Part shown: positions 11,854 to 24,718 of the stretch, piece after piece
How positions within the stretch are numbered: the first letter of the stretch is position 1
How the letters are laid out: each line of letters begins with the position of its first letter
Source: Peromyscus leucopus
Lineage: Eukaryota; Chordata; Mammalia; Rodentia; Cricetidae
Reading direction: 5' to 3'
Assembly (NCBI RefSeq): GCF_004664715.2
Contig: NC_051063.1
Coordinates: 109,440,829-109,504,828 of the forward strand
DNA: 64,000 nt
Notes under the pieces: model-generated
The model's database searches: none
Told to the model about the DNA's origin: nothing
Seen by the model: only the letters and a program-made list of their open reading frames with translations
Program-made: the position numbers and the translations under genes

Positions 11854-12950
11854 GTTTAATTTTTGAAGTCTTGGGAAGTGGCAGTGTGATGATATGTGCA
11901 CACATTTACTCCACGGGCAATATGCTTCCCTGAGCTCAGGAGAAGTTGAGGGAACAAATGGATTAGTGAATGACTAGCAAGGGAGTAATGTATGCAAATG
12001 GTACCTACAGCCCCCCCCCCTCCCATAGCTTGTGAGGTCTTCACTTGTGGGTAAACAAGCAGGGGACACAAGGAACAGCATGATGAGGCAAACCATGAAG
12101 GGCCTCAAGAGTGGACTGGGTGCTGGTCTCCTGATTTAGGAGGGGATGGGACTGAGACCTCTGTGATGTCCCTACAGTAGAGTTCAGCTAGTGACAAATG
12201 GTATTCACAGTTTCTCACATGGAAAAATCCAATCAATTGACCTAAAAATACACTGAAAAGAGTTTTAAATGCTTAAAAAAGATGGTGTGTAGCTATACAA
12301 TTCTGTTGTTGAGGCTGACTGGGTACTTGGTAAAATACTGGTATACAAGGTTTCCTAGTTTCAATTTCATGTAGAATGACGTTCTCAAAGTAGAGTCCCC
12401 CACCCAGTCATAATTAGGCAGATAGTTACATCTCTCCCTTAGCTATGCAGCTACATCATGATCCTACATATCACGGTAACTGTGGCAAGGATGGGGCAGC
12501 CATACTGTGTTGCTGAGATCTAGGTACAAACCCACATTAGACCAGTTTATCATTGGAGAATCTTGGGCAACTTTTCCTAATGTATCTTTCTAAAGTGTGT
12601 GTATGCCAGAGAGCATCCTTCCTATCACTGTAGTGAGGGGTATATGACTCTCAGTATCTGATCTCTAGTTGTCAGCCCCCTAAATTCCTTCCCCTAAAAA
12701 TCTGAGTGGGGCAGAGCCAGAATGGTTATTTGTGGGGGGGTCACCTTGGGTGGCATTTTTATAACTTTGGAAAAATCTTGCGACTTTCAAAAATGGTTTA
12801 ATAGCTCTCTCTTATTCCTTCAAAAAAGCCTGAAATGTATGTCTCTAGGGTGGGACTTTAAAGCATGAGTAGAAACAATCTCAGGGTTATACCATGCTGC
12901 AAATCCTCCAGGCATCAAGTAATCTAGCTTCCCCTTTCTCCATTACCTTT

Positions 12951-13001
12951 CATCCATGCATGCATCCATCCATACATCCATACATCAATCCATACATCCA
13001 T
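12951..13001. repeat. (ATCC)n-like imperfect tetranucleotide repeat
   Basis: CATC, CATG and CATA units alternate over about 50 bases with several substitutions. The array is too imperfect to be highly unstable. Confidence 0.8.
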
Positions 13002-14146
13002 GCCTTCATTCTTGAGTTATTAACTAATCGGCATATCTCTCTTTGGTCTTCATTTACCCAGTCCTTCCTTTGTTTATTAATCTTATACCTCCTCTGAAGC
13101 AGACAATTTGATACTTACATGGAACACAGTTATAGCTTTGATCATCTCACCAGATGATTAGACACACCCACAAACACATATTTACTTGCACAATTTTAAA
13201 CATGAGAAGCATGGATGAGGACTGTGTTTATGTGAAGGGATATGGAATTAGGCACGGCCTGGGCTCCAGAGAGGAAGCAATATCAAGATTCTTTGCTGCT
13301 TGCTTCACTTAGTTATATAATTAGAAGATTAAACATCCACATGACTCAATAATCCTTTACTCAGTGTCCTATTTGTTTAAGCAACAGATAAGCACAGATG
13401 TGTGGGAAATGGAAGATTTTGAAGCTAATATAAAATAATCTTGAAGCTAATACAAAACTATCAGGGATCCAGCAATTTATAGCAGTCAGGGTCCTACCGG
13501 AAAAGCAGAAACCCTTTCTAGTCTTGAAGACAGTGTGAATTTAAGGGAGAATGTGTACATGATGGTGAAGCTGGAGAGCCAGGTGTGACACGGAGGGACC
13601 ACCCAGAGTCCAGAAAGAGCAAGAAAACAGGAAGGGAATAGGAGGTATTATCTGAGCCAGGAGCCTAAGGCAGGAGAATTCAGTTTTTTTTCCTTTCCCC
13701 TTCTCCTAATCACACAGCAGACCTTCCCATTAGAAGTCAACCAGACACACAGACCTCAAAGCTCACACCTTGTAAAGCCCCTCCCGTTCACACCTCCACT
13801 TCAGCATAGGAGAGGGAACCGCCAAGGATACTCCTGAAAAAAAAAAAAAAAAACCCTAGTGTGTGACATCTAGAAGCCATGGCATGAGGGGACTGGGCCT
13901 GATTTTGGTTCTTGGTTGTCACACACATCAAAGTTCTGTGATGCTGTACAGAAGTGAGGGATATCAAATAGAACTCAGAGATATCAAATTTCCCATGAAG
14001 AAAGCATATATGTGATTATTAACACAATTGAGACTCAAGTTGGGAATGAGATCATTTAGATTAAATGATAATACAATAGTAACCCCAACTAATTCTGAGC
14101 TCTCACAAAACATACTTTTTAACAACTAGGTTAAAAAAGACAGACA

Positions 14147-14320
14147 GCCAGATGGTAGTGGCACACATCTTTAATCTCAGCACTTGGGAGGCAGAGGCAG
14201 GCAGATCTCAGTGAGTTCTAGGCCAGCCTGGTCTACAGATAAGTTCCAGGACAGTCAGGAATGTTACACAGAGAAACACTGTCTCAAAAAACCCAAACAA
14301 ACAAACAACCCCCACAACAA
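14147..14320 (+). mobile_element. B1 SINE, plus strand
   Basis: The sequence is a 7SL-derived rodent B1. The start 'gccagatggtagtggcacac' holds the pol III A box, then 'ctttaatctcagcacttggg', the B-box region 'gagttctaggccagcctgg', and 'agagaaacactgtctcaaaa' leading into an A/C-rich tail. Several changes from consensus indicate a moderately old copy. Confidence 0.9.
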
Positions 14321-14354
14321 CAGACAGACAACAAACAAAGGCCACTCAGTTCCA

Positions 14355-14480
14355 ACTACAGACCTAGAAATGAACATATTATTATCTCTGTTTAAATGTA
14401 AGGAAATCAAAGCTTAGTGGTTTGTGGCAGGTCAAGGAACTAATGAGAAACAGACAGATTTAAATCTTGGAACACAATTG
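14355..14480 (-). repeat. MIR SINE fragment, antisense
   Basis: This reads as a reversed MIR core: 'attattatctctgtttaaatg', then 'ggtttgtggcaggtcaaggaac', then 'acagacagatttaaatcttgg'. It lies directly after a B1 tail. The copy is degenerate and its edges are approximate. Confidence 0.45.
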
Positions 14481-15795
14481 CAAAGGAACAGATGTGCCCT
14501 GGCATGTAGCCTCTGCTGTCTTACCACAAAGGGCAGGACAGTGAGGGTCAGATGCCACACAGTAGAGAGGAGTCTGCATCTCCCCAATGTGCTAACAAGT
14601 TTCCAGACTCCAGTATCAGGACACCAATCAAAATCTATCTGCTCCATATGTAGATGTGCAATAGCAAAGGCCTTCTGAGCCTCTGTGACTGGGTCGGCTG
14701 GCGTTCTTCCCATCCTTTCCAATGCAAGAGGCAGAAGTTTGAGCCCAGGGAATGTAGTGAAGGGAAATGGGCTGAAACCAAACAGAAGAGAACTGGATCT
14801 GATTATCCTTCAAAATATGTCTGGGCTCTGAGCTGCTACACAAGGAGAATGCCCCCAGGGATGGTACAGAGGAGAAGCTCCATTGCCTTTAGCTCCTCAG
14901 AGTAAGTGCTGCGTAAACACAAAGTATCCAGATGATGGCTATGACAGTGTCCCATCAGTTAAAGATTAGTGAGCACTCTCGGGAGTGGGGTGCTAGGGAC
15001 TCTTGCAGAGAAAGATGCAGCTGCTACCAACAACCTCTGATGCACACCATATGCGTGGTCTCCTTTGAGTCTCAAATGGTTATACTAAGGAGGCAGAATT
15101 GCCATCATTATCCATGTGTTCTAAGCAAGGAAACCAGAGACCTGAAAATCATCTAGGTGACTAGGAGAGTTATGCCTTGGACCCTAATTTGAGGACAGAG
15201 ATGTAGACCCTTATAACCATGCACTACCTCGAAGGGGAGTTCAAGTGACAGGCTTTCAGACATTCTCTTTAACAAATATCCTATATATGAATCAATGTTG
15301 GTGTAGTAATGTTGGTGTAACTCAATGTCGGAGTTAACTTCAGAGGGTAAGATTGTCCCAGAGAAGGGCCATTCATGCATAATGGCCTCTAAGAAAGGAA
15401 GTGTAAAATGTTGCAAACTCACTGAAATTCTTGGATAAGATTGGGTAATTCGTAGATTCCTGACTTCTACGTGTCGTTTGCAGTGCAAGCGTGGGCTCTT
15501 GAAAAAGCGGCTGCCATCTTTGTAAGCCCTTTATTAAACACTGGGCCTTTCATGGTCCTGAAGCCTTTGGAACAGTCTTCAGGAGAAGGCCCTGAGCTTC
15601 AGAAGAGGGCCTCTCCAGCACAGGCCAGTGAGAAAACTCTATTCGGGAGTGCCCTAAGGTATAGTCAACAGGTGGAGTCCATCAGGGACACTGGAGATGT
15701 CTTAGTCCACCATGGCTATTTCTCATAGGTAATTCACTTCAGCTTAGCAAACATTCTGCACATTTGTGTTCATCATACTTCCCAGGAAACCCTGA

Positions 15796-15829
<34 letters not shown>

Positions 15830-16309
15830 AGGTATTTTCAGTCACCTAATGAGTTCCTGGAACAGCCAGGTTTACAAGACAGGTCTCTTGATTCTCAGAC
15901 TGGCTGGCTGCTTCCTATGTCCCCACACAGCACTCTTCCTTCCTCCTTGGGGTTAAGTACACCCAGGTTCTTTACTTATCTTACTTACATTGCTGCTAAT
16001 GCTAATTGTAGTAGTGCCTGGCAGAGATCTGTAATAAGTCATGCACAGGTGGAATAATCATGAATCGCCTATATTATAATCACTGAAACTTTATGTAAAA
16101 CTTGGTTGATTTATCAGAACAGTTCCATGACCCACAGTGAAGTCATTCCTTCATTGACATGAATGAATACAGAAATAGCTATTTAACCCTGGGCAATGTT
16201 AGTCTATTTAGTCTTAATGCTATAAAAGGCTGAATCCTTCCTCTTAGAACCCCAATAGATGGGTCCATTGGCAGGGCCTCTGATGATGAGCCCCTATTAC
16301 ACAGTCTGT
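14481..16309. other. Unique sequence with an A28 tract
   Basis: No gene was recognised. A faint reversed MIR may lie around 15060-15170. The perfect A28 tract at 15799-15826 follows an 85-codon plus frame (15471-15728), but there is no AATAAA signal just upstream and no visible target-site duplication, so a retrocopy is not supported. Confidence 0.4.
15799..15826 (+). repeat. A28 homopolymer
   Basis: Twenty-eight uninterrupted A residues form the longest homopolymer in the window. No SINE body or polyadenylation signal directly precedes it. Confidence 0.95.
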
Positions 16310-16480
16310 GTTGTCTGTCCCATTGGGTTTGTTTGTCACCACATGTAAGTCTTGCAACAAAAACTAAAGTTATTACATTTGTTTTCCACCCGAGAAAGCT
16401 CGGATATAGAAATGAGTAACTTACCTAAGGCTGTGCAGCTAATTAAGCACCTGCAGTGATGATCCACTTCCAATTTATGC
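16310..16480 (-). repeat. MIR SINE fragment, antisense
   Basis: A reversed MIR layout is visible: 'ttttccacccgagaaagctcgg', then 'gagtaacttacctaaggctgtg', then 'cagctaattaagcacctg', matching the 'aagtaacttgcccaaggtcacacagctagtaagtg' order. The copy is degenerate. Confidence 0.5.
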
Positions 16481-18151
16481 AATTTCAAATACTGTGTTCT
16501 TTACTCTATACTCAGTGTCAAAGAAGAGAATGTTCAAAAGAAAGATAGTAAAGAGGGAGAGTCTTGTATTTGGAATCAGTGGTGAAGGGTGCTTCAGTTC
16601 TAGGAGCTATCAGGGAAACAGGTAGATACTGAGCAGGAAGGCTGGTTGATGCTGAGTATCTAGCAGTCCCATGCCCAGGCCCTGCTATTCTGATGTCAAG
16701 GGTCAAGATGAAGGACAATTCACTAAATCAATGCAATGTAAGCCATAATGAGATACAATGCTAAAACATCTAATTGCAAAAGTTAAGGTTTTCAGTGTTA
16801 TGCTGATTTGTGAAGAGGCCGTGGACAATGAGAGCTGTTCTACTTTGTTGGTACAGTGGCACAACAGCTTTGAAAAAAAAAAAAAACTGGCATTATCTTA
16901 TAACACTGAATATTCACAATCTTGTGTTCAATTATATCTAGAGGGCATACTTGTATATGTCTAGTTAGAATTAGGCTTGAGATTTTCATGGTAGTGCTCA
17001 GTATATTATAAAAAAAGTTGAACACAGTCCATCCATCTTTGAGTGAAAGGATAGATAAAGTATAATGCAAACATGCACGGGCACAGTATAATGAAGTTTC
17101 AGTCAATTACAGACTGCATACACAGCACTGGTCCCACATGATTATATCACCTACTAACATCACAGCCATCTTAGTTTGTGAAAATACATTCTACGATGTT
17201 TTCACAAGAACAAAATTACCAAGCAACACATTGCACAGAATGTATAAATATTGATAAGTAATGCTTGAATAGTGGAATATGACAGACAAATGAATAATTT
17301 ATGGTTATACACTATAATATAATATTTTTGAAATATAATATTCTAAAACGTAATCTCCAAAAAGTACATAATACATGACATATTTGGCTATAAAATTAAT
17401 ACCAAATAAAACAAGTGTATATTTGTATGTATGTAGACATATCATAAAAGCTTTATTCATTGGGAATCTCATGATGTCCAAATACTATCTTGAGTCAGGT
17501 AGGCAGGTGGATGGAGAAATTGAGAGACATGTTTTGGACTATATTTTTATATAGTATCATAGAATGCTGAAGCATTAGCATGAAGATGTCTATGTCTCTA
17601 TATATTTATACCCTTTGGAGGCCTACTGATAAAGCCAAACTGCCCACAGGCTTGGTAAATGAATTGCTCCAGCCAATGAGATTAAAGTAAATATTGCCTA
17701 GAATGTTCTTGTATTTGAACTTATCCTCTTGTGTTATTCTGGAGAATATTGATACCACTGCGATGTAAATACAATTGAGTCATGATAAATAAACATGACC
17801 AAGTTGTCCCATCACTCTGCTATGGACCAAGAGTCAGTGCTCACCTCCAGATGACTCTGAATGAAGCTACATAAACTCTCTGGGCAACTTGCCTAAACCA
17901 TGTTAGCATGCCAAATTGCTAATCCATGGCATTTTGGATAGAAATTAATGAAAACTATTAATTTAAGCCATTGGGAATAATTATGTTACAAAATCAACCA
18001 TTTTTTCTATGTAAGAAAATAATTAATTTTAGAATAAACACAGATGAAAACGAGGATCTCATATGAAGCCATGATGAGAATATAAATTTTGATCCAGACG
18101 TTATTCAATTCTATGCACCTGAGCTTCACTTATGCAAAAAAACAGTGACAA
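16481..18151. other. AT-rich unique sequence
   Basis: No gene was recognised. The stretch around 17095-17450 is very AT-rich and may contain an old transposon remnant ('acagactgcatacacagcactggtccc'-like start), which I could not name. Confidence 0.4.
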
Positions 18152-18522
18152 AGGCTAGGGAATCTCTCAGATGGTAAATGCTTGTGGCATGAGCATGGAG
18201 ACCTTAGTTTGATCTCCATTATCCACATGAAAAGCCAGTTGTGGTAGCAGCATTAATGCCTATAATTCACTTAATGGGGAGACAGAGGCAGATCCCTGTT
18301 AGCCAACCTACCTTAATTGTTGAGCTTAAGGTCCTAGTGAGGGATCCAGTCTCAAAAAATAAATAAATGAAGAGAGACAATGGCTATAGAAGAGCAATGC
18401 TCCGAGTTAACCTCTGAACACCATGAACTTGAACACACAATACGCACACCTGTAACCAGACATGCACCATATCCACATGTATGGACATGCAGATACTCAC
18501 ACATACAACATACACAAATAGG
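18152..18522 (+). mobile_element. B4 (ID-B1 composite) SINE, plus strand
   Basis: The left part is tRNA-like ('aatctctcagatggtaaatgc', '...gaccttagtttgatctcc', with decayed A and B boxes). It is followed by a B1-like middle ('gccagttgtggtagcagcatt', 'gggagacagaggcagatccc', 'gatccagtctcaaaaaata') and a CA-rich 3' part. This order is the hallmark of rodent B4. The copy is heavily mutated, so it is an old insertion. Confidence 0.75.
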
Positions 18523-19316
18523 ATTAACAGTAACAACAAAATTAAAATCTCAACTTTTATTTTGGCGATTGTATCATTGTATAATAACCTTCCCACGAAC
18601 AATTCTTTGCTCCTCTGGCAACCTCAGTTAATTCTACAGCTGGATTCTCAGTAATGATTTGTAAGAGTAAGTGATACATGCAGCTTCCAAGTTATTTTAG
18701 TGAAGACAATTGTTATGGACTTTTACCTCCCCACTTCCCCTAGTTCGTGCAAATAGCAAATGGCTAGAAATATCTCAGACAGTAATTTGGGGAAATGGGA
18801 TACTGTCCCTACTAGCTTAGGTCCCTGGAGGGCTTGTGTATGCTGAGCCTAGGCTCTTGAGTTGCTACATGAGAAGGAAATTAATTCAATTCTTCCTGAA
18901 ACACTATAATTTGAGCATCTTCATTATAGTGCACTACAGCTCCCACTGATAAGCTCTTCTATAGCAGTATACATGTTACAGTGATATTTATTATACAAAA
19001 TTCTTTTTTCAAGATAGAAGTGTCGTCGTCGTCGTTGTTGTTCTAGAATATTGTAACAACTTTAAAACAATCTTAAATACAAAAAATATATAAATTCCAA
19101 GGCAATAAAATAATTTGTAATTTATTCTTCCACGCTTTATTGGTATAAAAATTTTATGTGGCTGGTGAATTTGAACTCTATCCGACTCTGTAATAAGCAC
19201 TCTTTACTAAAGTGCATATTGTAGCAATCTTTTCAGGTTAGTATAGGATCTAACTAACTGTCCACCCATCCCAGCATTGAATTTTATTTTTAAACACTTT
19301 GATGATGTTGTGAGGT
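18523..19316. other. Unique AT-rich sequence
   Basis: No gene or clear repeat was seen. A short GTC/GTT trinucleotide run sits near 19021-19041. Confidence 0.5.
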
Positions 19317-19452
19317 TGGTTTTTTGTTTGTTTTTCAGGATAGGGTTTCTCTGTATAGCACTGGTTTTCCTGGAACTCATTTTGTACACCAGGCTGGCCT
19401 CGAACTCAAAGATCGATCAGGCTGCCTCTGCCTCCTGAGTGCATGCCCAGCT
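19317..19452 (-). mobile_element. B1 SINE, minus strand, truncated
   Basis: A T-rich start is followed by 'aggatagggtttctctgtat', 'ttcctggaactcattttgta' and 'accaggctggcctcgaactc', then 'ctgcctcctgagtgcatgcccagc'. This is reversed B1 with an internal gap before the terminal part. Similar flanks ('ttgatgatgttg' left, 'ttgatgaagatg' right) may be a mutated target-site duplication. Confidence 0.85.
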
Positions 19453-19857
19453 TGATGAAGATGTTTTTAACTTTGCACTGTTTCACAGAAAGCATCTGAA
19501 AAGCCCTTATACCAATTTTTTTGTGTGCTTATCTGTATTACTTCCCTAAGGTAGTTTTCAGGAGAAGGACTTTTGGGGTGGGATTGAACATGTGCAAAAC
19601 ATATAACATCTGGTGAGATAGTTTCAGAATCTTCTATTTCTGTTAAGATAAAGTCTAGATCCAATGAGGGTGTATTCTAACAGGGATGTTCCTTAACAAG
19701 CCCTCAGCAACCTTTCAGTTCTTATCTCCCATTCCCTAGAGCAGTTTATATTTTAGCTATACTGATTATAGATTTTTACTTCAGGCATCAATCTATTTCA
19801 AAACTTCATCCAATGCATAGTACTCCTTTTGTCTTTAGTTATACTTACTTATTTCTT

Positions 19858-19860
<3 letters not shown>

Positions 19861-19908
<48 letters not shown>

Positions 19909-19926
19909 CATGCACACACACACACA
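19861..19926. repeat. (CA)n microsatellite, interrupted
   Basis: About 66 bases of CA units are broken by CGCA and TGCA interruptions in the right half. Confidence 0.95.
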
Positions 19927-20969
19927 CCCGTATCATCTAGAGAAAACTGAAGTTTTTCTGTTCTTTTGGACCAACATATGTTATCTATTTTAGAATGGGA
20001 ATATCTGTGGTTTCCTGCAGCCTTATCATATCTTCCATATTTCTACTTCTACAGTGATTTTTAACTACTTATATCTTGGTACTTATCACACCATACTGTA
20101 CTATTTATTAATCTATTTACATGTTGTTTGTGATGGCGTGCTTTCTTGTGATAGACAATGTGATAGTGAGGCAACAATAGATTTTTTTTCTATGAATTCT
20201 GCACATCATCATGGGTGGTGCTTGACAGGTGTTCATGAGACTTCACACACTTTTTTTTTTTCATTAGGCATCATACCCCTTTTCTCTCTTGGGAATTTTA
20301 GGTGTTGTTTTAGCTTGGATTTACTCTGGACTTTTAGCACTGGAATAAATCTAGGGTTGCAGAAGCAATTCCTCCAAGATTTCACATGAGAATTGAAACC
20401 TTAAAGTTTGAAGGTCATCATCAACTTGGTTCTAGAACTCTTGGAACTAGTCCCCCTTGATGGTATTGGTAAAGATGAAGATTCATGAATGTGCAAAAAC
20501 TCTGAATGAACAAAGATTAGGAGACAAGAAATATGGCCAAACAGTGAAAGATTCTGTTCTAAGAAGATAAGTGGTACTCTTTAATAGTAAGGATTTCATC
20601 TGTTATGTCAACTGGAATTCAGTCACCCTGGCAACTGGCATGGATTGAGGCTTTGAAGATATGCATGCTATGGTCAGCCACCAGTGTCTTCCCACAAGGG
20701 ATGTTAGTGCATGGAGTTGGTGGCTTTGTGTTAAATGATAAGCAGGTTGATTTTGACAACTGCTTTTACTTGGTTATCTGGAGCATGTCAGCTACCATCT
20801 CTGATGGCTTTTCCAAGCAGTCACCATTTGAACGGATTCTAAGAACCACTGGCATAGTCTATGCTGCACAACTCAGAAAGACAGGTGTCATGCCTTTATC
20901 AGATGTTCTACAAAGATTTTATTCACAATTGCTGATTTCAGAAGGAATCAAGATACTATTTTGCAGGTA
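19927..20969. other. Unique sequence with a 121-codon open frame
   Basis: A Met-started frame of 121 codons runs 20605-20970 on the plus strand. I do not recognise its product, and it has no clear signal peptide, catalytic motif or upstream promoter. The frame ends at a tract resembling a 5' splice site ('gcaggtaaat', about 20963-20972). A chance frame, a degraded retrocopy or an exon are all possible; chance is most likely. Confidence 0.3.
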
Positions 20970-21510
20970 AATAAACATATCAAAAGATTGGACATCTAGA
21001 CAGTGAAATACTAGTTATTGAGTGGTAAAATGAAAGGAGCTACAAAAGAAAAACACACTGGGGGTGGGGACTTATTTACTAAAGAGTGAAAGTCCAACCT
21101 AAGAAGGCTGGTTCATACTACATGGTTCTAACTAGGTTCTAATAGGATGATCTGAAAGACAATAGCAATACTGTGACTATCAGAATCAAGAATAGGATGG
21201 ATAGAAAATGAAACTATTCAATACAATAATACAGTGGTGGATATATGCCATTATACAGTTGACAAAACCCATAGAATAGACAATAGCAAGGGCAAATCTT
21301 GCTATAAACTGGCAAGCATATGATTATGATGTGTCAGTACACTTTTACCACTCATTAAAAAAAACCTAACTACTGTGTTGTAGGATGTCCATAGTGAGGG
21401 AGGTTGTAAAAATCACAGAGCATGGGTGATACACGAGATACTCTCTACTTTATATCTAGTTTTGCTGTTACCTTAAAATTCCTCTAAAACAGTTAAGTTT
21501 TAAAAGAGAA
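20970..21510 (+). mobile_element. Old mammalian L1 (L1M type) 3' fragment
   Basis: The sequence follows the end of an ancient L1. It has an 'agtgaaatactagttattgagtgg' segment like the ORF2 end, then a region of weak match. It closes with 'aaaacccatagaatag', '...ctataaactggcaagc', 'tgatgtgtcagtaca', 'gggaggttgtaaaaatcac' and 'ttttgctgttaccttaaaattcctctaaaa', which is the L1MB-like 3' UTR order. No intact reading frame remains. Confidence 0.65.
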
Positions 21511-24044
21511 TTTATTTTAAATTTTCCAATGTGCTAAGCAGTTGTATAAAGACATTGGCATACTTTAGCAATGAAATGAAGATGTAAGTTTTAATAGACA
21601 TGCCATGCAGATAGCAGTGAAGTATAGGAAAACAACTTTAGTATAAAAGGAGGTTTATGTATTAAGAAAAGACAGCCAACATCAGATATCAGCAATGGGC
21701 TATAGTTTGGATGGTGATAGGACATGTTAGAGGTAACACCTCTGAGAGCATGTCTTTGGGATGAGATTTGCATCACTTAGAATAGCACTCAGAAAGATGA
21801 CTGATTCATTACATGTCTACCTACCATAGTCATGCCAGCTACATAAACCTCTCACCTAATTTCAAAGGCAACATGAACTACGCTAAGAGGCCCATTCTCC
21901 TCTGCTCCTGTTGAAAGGAAGAATTGCTCAGGAAGAGAACTCCTGAACTGTGGACCCAGGTACCCAGCTCAGAAGACTAAGCAAGAGCTGATGCCCAAAC
22001 CAGAGCAAGATGCATGACTGGCAGAGTGCTAATTACAAACGTTCCACCAGAGAGGAAGAGTCTGCTCATTGCGGCAGACAGGGAAGAGAATCAGACAATA
22101 CTATATAAGACTCTGATGGAAATGTAATGAAAAACTGCTTGTCCCTGCTGTCCAGAAACCAAAGAAGCATGCTTCCTGTCCCTCTACCCTGGGTAACCCA
22201 TGGCAGAAAATGAAGGATACAGTCTGCTAGGACAGGAATGCATTTGATTTTGGAAAGTGTCATAGTCTACCTATGCTGGGTCAGCTCACAAGAGAAATGC
22301 ATTTTCCTGACTTCCAGGCTTTCCATGAATATCTGACTAGTGAGCTTTGACAGTCTCATTGTCTAACGGTTTTAAACAGTGGACTGGAGCTCAAGTTGCA
22401 TTACTTACTAACATAATTTAGATCTAACAATAGCATTTGTTTATTTAGTTATAGCTGAGCATAGTGGTGTTGACTTAAACTCCACTCAACAATGTTGATG
22501 TGCATCCTTGAATAGTGGTTATAAATACACTGAAAAAGAAAAAGCACCATAAAATGTGGGTTGTTGATTCTTTTATTGCCCATAGTATTTAATTTTCAAC
22601 ATAGCTATTTTAAATTTCAACATAGTTATGATCCTTGAGGGCTATGAGTGGAAATTTTTATTTTGGTCATAGTTTTTTTTTTCTTTAACAACAAAGCATA
22701 TGATACCATCTTGTGAATACAGATCCTGTTTCAGTAAAGGTGTTGGCTGAAGAATAATAATGTCCCCTCCCCTCCTCTCTCTATAGGATCAATGGGGCTG
22801 GACAGGCTGAAGACCATTGAGAGATAGGAGCAACTTTTCTGTCACCTTTCTATACATAACACACACAACAACACAATTCAGTGTTGTTAGTTAAGGGAGG
22901 GCCAATGTCATGATATGTTATGCATAGTACATGACATAGCACATATGTGTTTGTATATAAAATCCTGCTCATTCTCAGCCATACTACAGCATTCCTGAAA
23001 TTGATTCAAGTCACAATAAATTGAATGTAGCCAAAGCAAGAGCCAACTTATCCAGCTCTGAAGCTAGATAAAGCTGTATCTTTTGGGTGAAAACATCCTT
23101 TTATTATATTTACTTTTTGAACTTGTTCCTTCATATTATATGCAGGGAATGTATTTCTTAATTTGCCAGTCAGTTAATATGTGCTTTGATACAGAATGAA
23201 ACAAATTCAGCATTATCTCTGAGGACAAATGTGCCTTCCTTAATGGAACAGTCTACTTAAAATGTGGTTTGATTAATGCCAAATTCTCAGAAGGTACATT
23301 TAAGGAGAAAACAGGCAGGGTTATCAAACCAGAAATTCTTGTCAAAAAAGATCAGTTCCTGTTTTACTTCAACAATCTACTTTGTAGTTGGTAGTGTTTT
23401 CATACCTTTACAAGATTTTGTAAATGAATCTCTTTTGATATCCTTTCAAAAGATGCTTAATAAAGTGCCAGGACTATTTTTTTCATGGACTGTTCACAGT
23501 ATCTGGAAATGATTTGCAGAGAATACAAAAATTGCTTTCCTTCAAATATGCTCAGTAGGGATGAAAACCTAAATTCTCTCCCTTCACAACTGTGTTTCAT
23601 GTGAACGTCATCTTTTCTCTTTCTCCAGACTTGCTTTTCATAGACATGAGCTAAGGCTGATACTACAAAGATCAGCAAGCCAAGGAGAGAATAGTGAGGC
23701 GTTATTTTTAGTTGTAGGGAATCTATTACAGTTGAGGGGGAAAGGCTGAATTCAAAATCTGAAAGCTTGACATCAAATTTTCACCCATATGTCATAATTG
23801 GGTCCTTGGGGGAGAGGTATACGTGCTAGAAGCTCTATGATCCCAGTCTCAATGTTTCTATCTGTAAGTGGAGATTAAAGAAACCTCTCCTCTTGCCTTA
23901 CAGTCTTCTGGGTTAAATACCACAGATGTCATCAACACTATTAAGATTTTTGTGTGTGTTTTCTGACAGGTGAACATGATATCCACACCGAGGATCAGAG
24001 ATGTTCCACCAGTGGCATCAGGCTACCCAGTCCCAATAGCTACA
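21511..24044. other. Mostly unique non-coding sequence
   Basis: No gene was recognised. A short near-repeat ('ttcaacatag' twice) lies at about 22596-22628, and a MIR-like scrap near 23845-23905 is too weak to call. Open frames are at most 78 codons and have no signature. Confidence 0.5.
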
Positions 24045-24145
24045 CTTTGTGGTCAAGGAGACAGAGTGCTAGGTAGTAGACCTGCCCAAGGTTATGAGCC
24101 AATAAATGGCAGAGCTAAGATTAGAATCTAAGAAAATACTGAAGC
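24045..24145 (-). repeat. MIR SINE fragment, antisense
   Basis: Reversed MIR segments appear in order: 'aaggagacagagtgctagg', 'tagacctgcccaaggttatg', 'aaatggcagagctaagatta'. This part covers the tRNA-distal core and is moderately preserved. Confidence 0.55.
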
Positions 24146-24619
24146 CTGTGCTGTCAGCCTCTGTCAAATACTCCATCCTACAATCACAAATGCACGTAAA
24201 TTTAGGGAATCCTAAAACATTAAGCAAATACACATGCATGCTATTTTAAATCTAATTAGAAGCTTGAAATGATTAACTGTCAAGCAATGTGACTACTATT
24301 TATCAGGTGCATGATAGATGGTGTTTAGAATATCAGTGTCAGTTCTGATTTTTATGTTCCATTAAAACCTGACAGCAAAGCAGACTACTTTGTCAGTCTC
24401 AAGCCTATAAGTGCAGAGACAAGCATGCAGCAGGAGCTCCGTTCTCACTCAGTCCTCTTTATTCTTCTCCATTCAAGCTTTGGAGCTTTACAGTTTGGAT
24501 CGGTAGAAAACATGAAAGTCCTGAATTCATCTCTCAAGTGTATATTGAATATTTATTGTGATTCAGCTAAGCAACTGAAAGTATATGCAATCTTTTGAAA
24601 CATCATCATTGCCTCCAAA

Positions 24620-24678
24620 CTCTCTCTCTCTCTCTCCCTCCCTCCCTCCCCCCTCCCTCCCTCCCTCCCTCCCTCTCT

Positions 24679-24714
<36 letters not shown>
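24620..24714. repeat. CT/CCCT compound microsatellite
   Basis: A pure pyrimidine array has TC units, then CCCT units, then about 15 CT units, broken only by one AA near 24680. It is a candidate triplex-forming tract and unstable. The serine/leucine-rich open frame across it is composition only. Confidence 0.95.

Positions 24715-24718
<4 letters not shown>

Larger units (their letters stand above)
10076..14140. other. Long stretch of mostly unique sequence
   Basis: No gene was recognised. Simple tracts include T14 near 10768, A13 near 10827, a GTTT array at 11825-11853, C10 near 12011, an ATCC/ATAC array near 12951-13001 and A17 at 13837-13853. Open frames (up to 100 codons) have no domain content. 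An element-like purine-rich block around 13490-13690 remains unassigned. Confidence 0.5.

Noticed and set aside
12951..13001. Regularly spaced CATCCATA units, considered as a CRISPR-like array
   Set aside because: Units are only four bases with no unique spacers. The host is a mammal and the tract is simple sequence.
15471..15826. Possible processed retrocopy: 85-codon frame followed by A28
   Set aside because: There is no AATAAA 10-30 bases before the A tract, no target-site duplication and no recognised protein.
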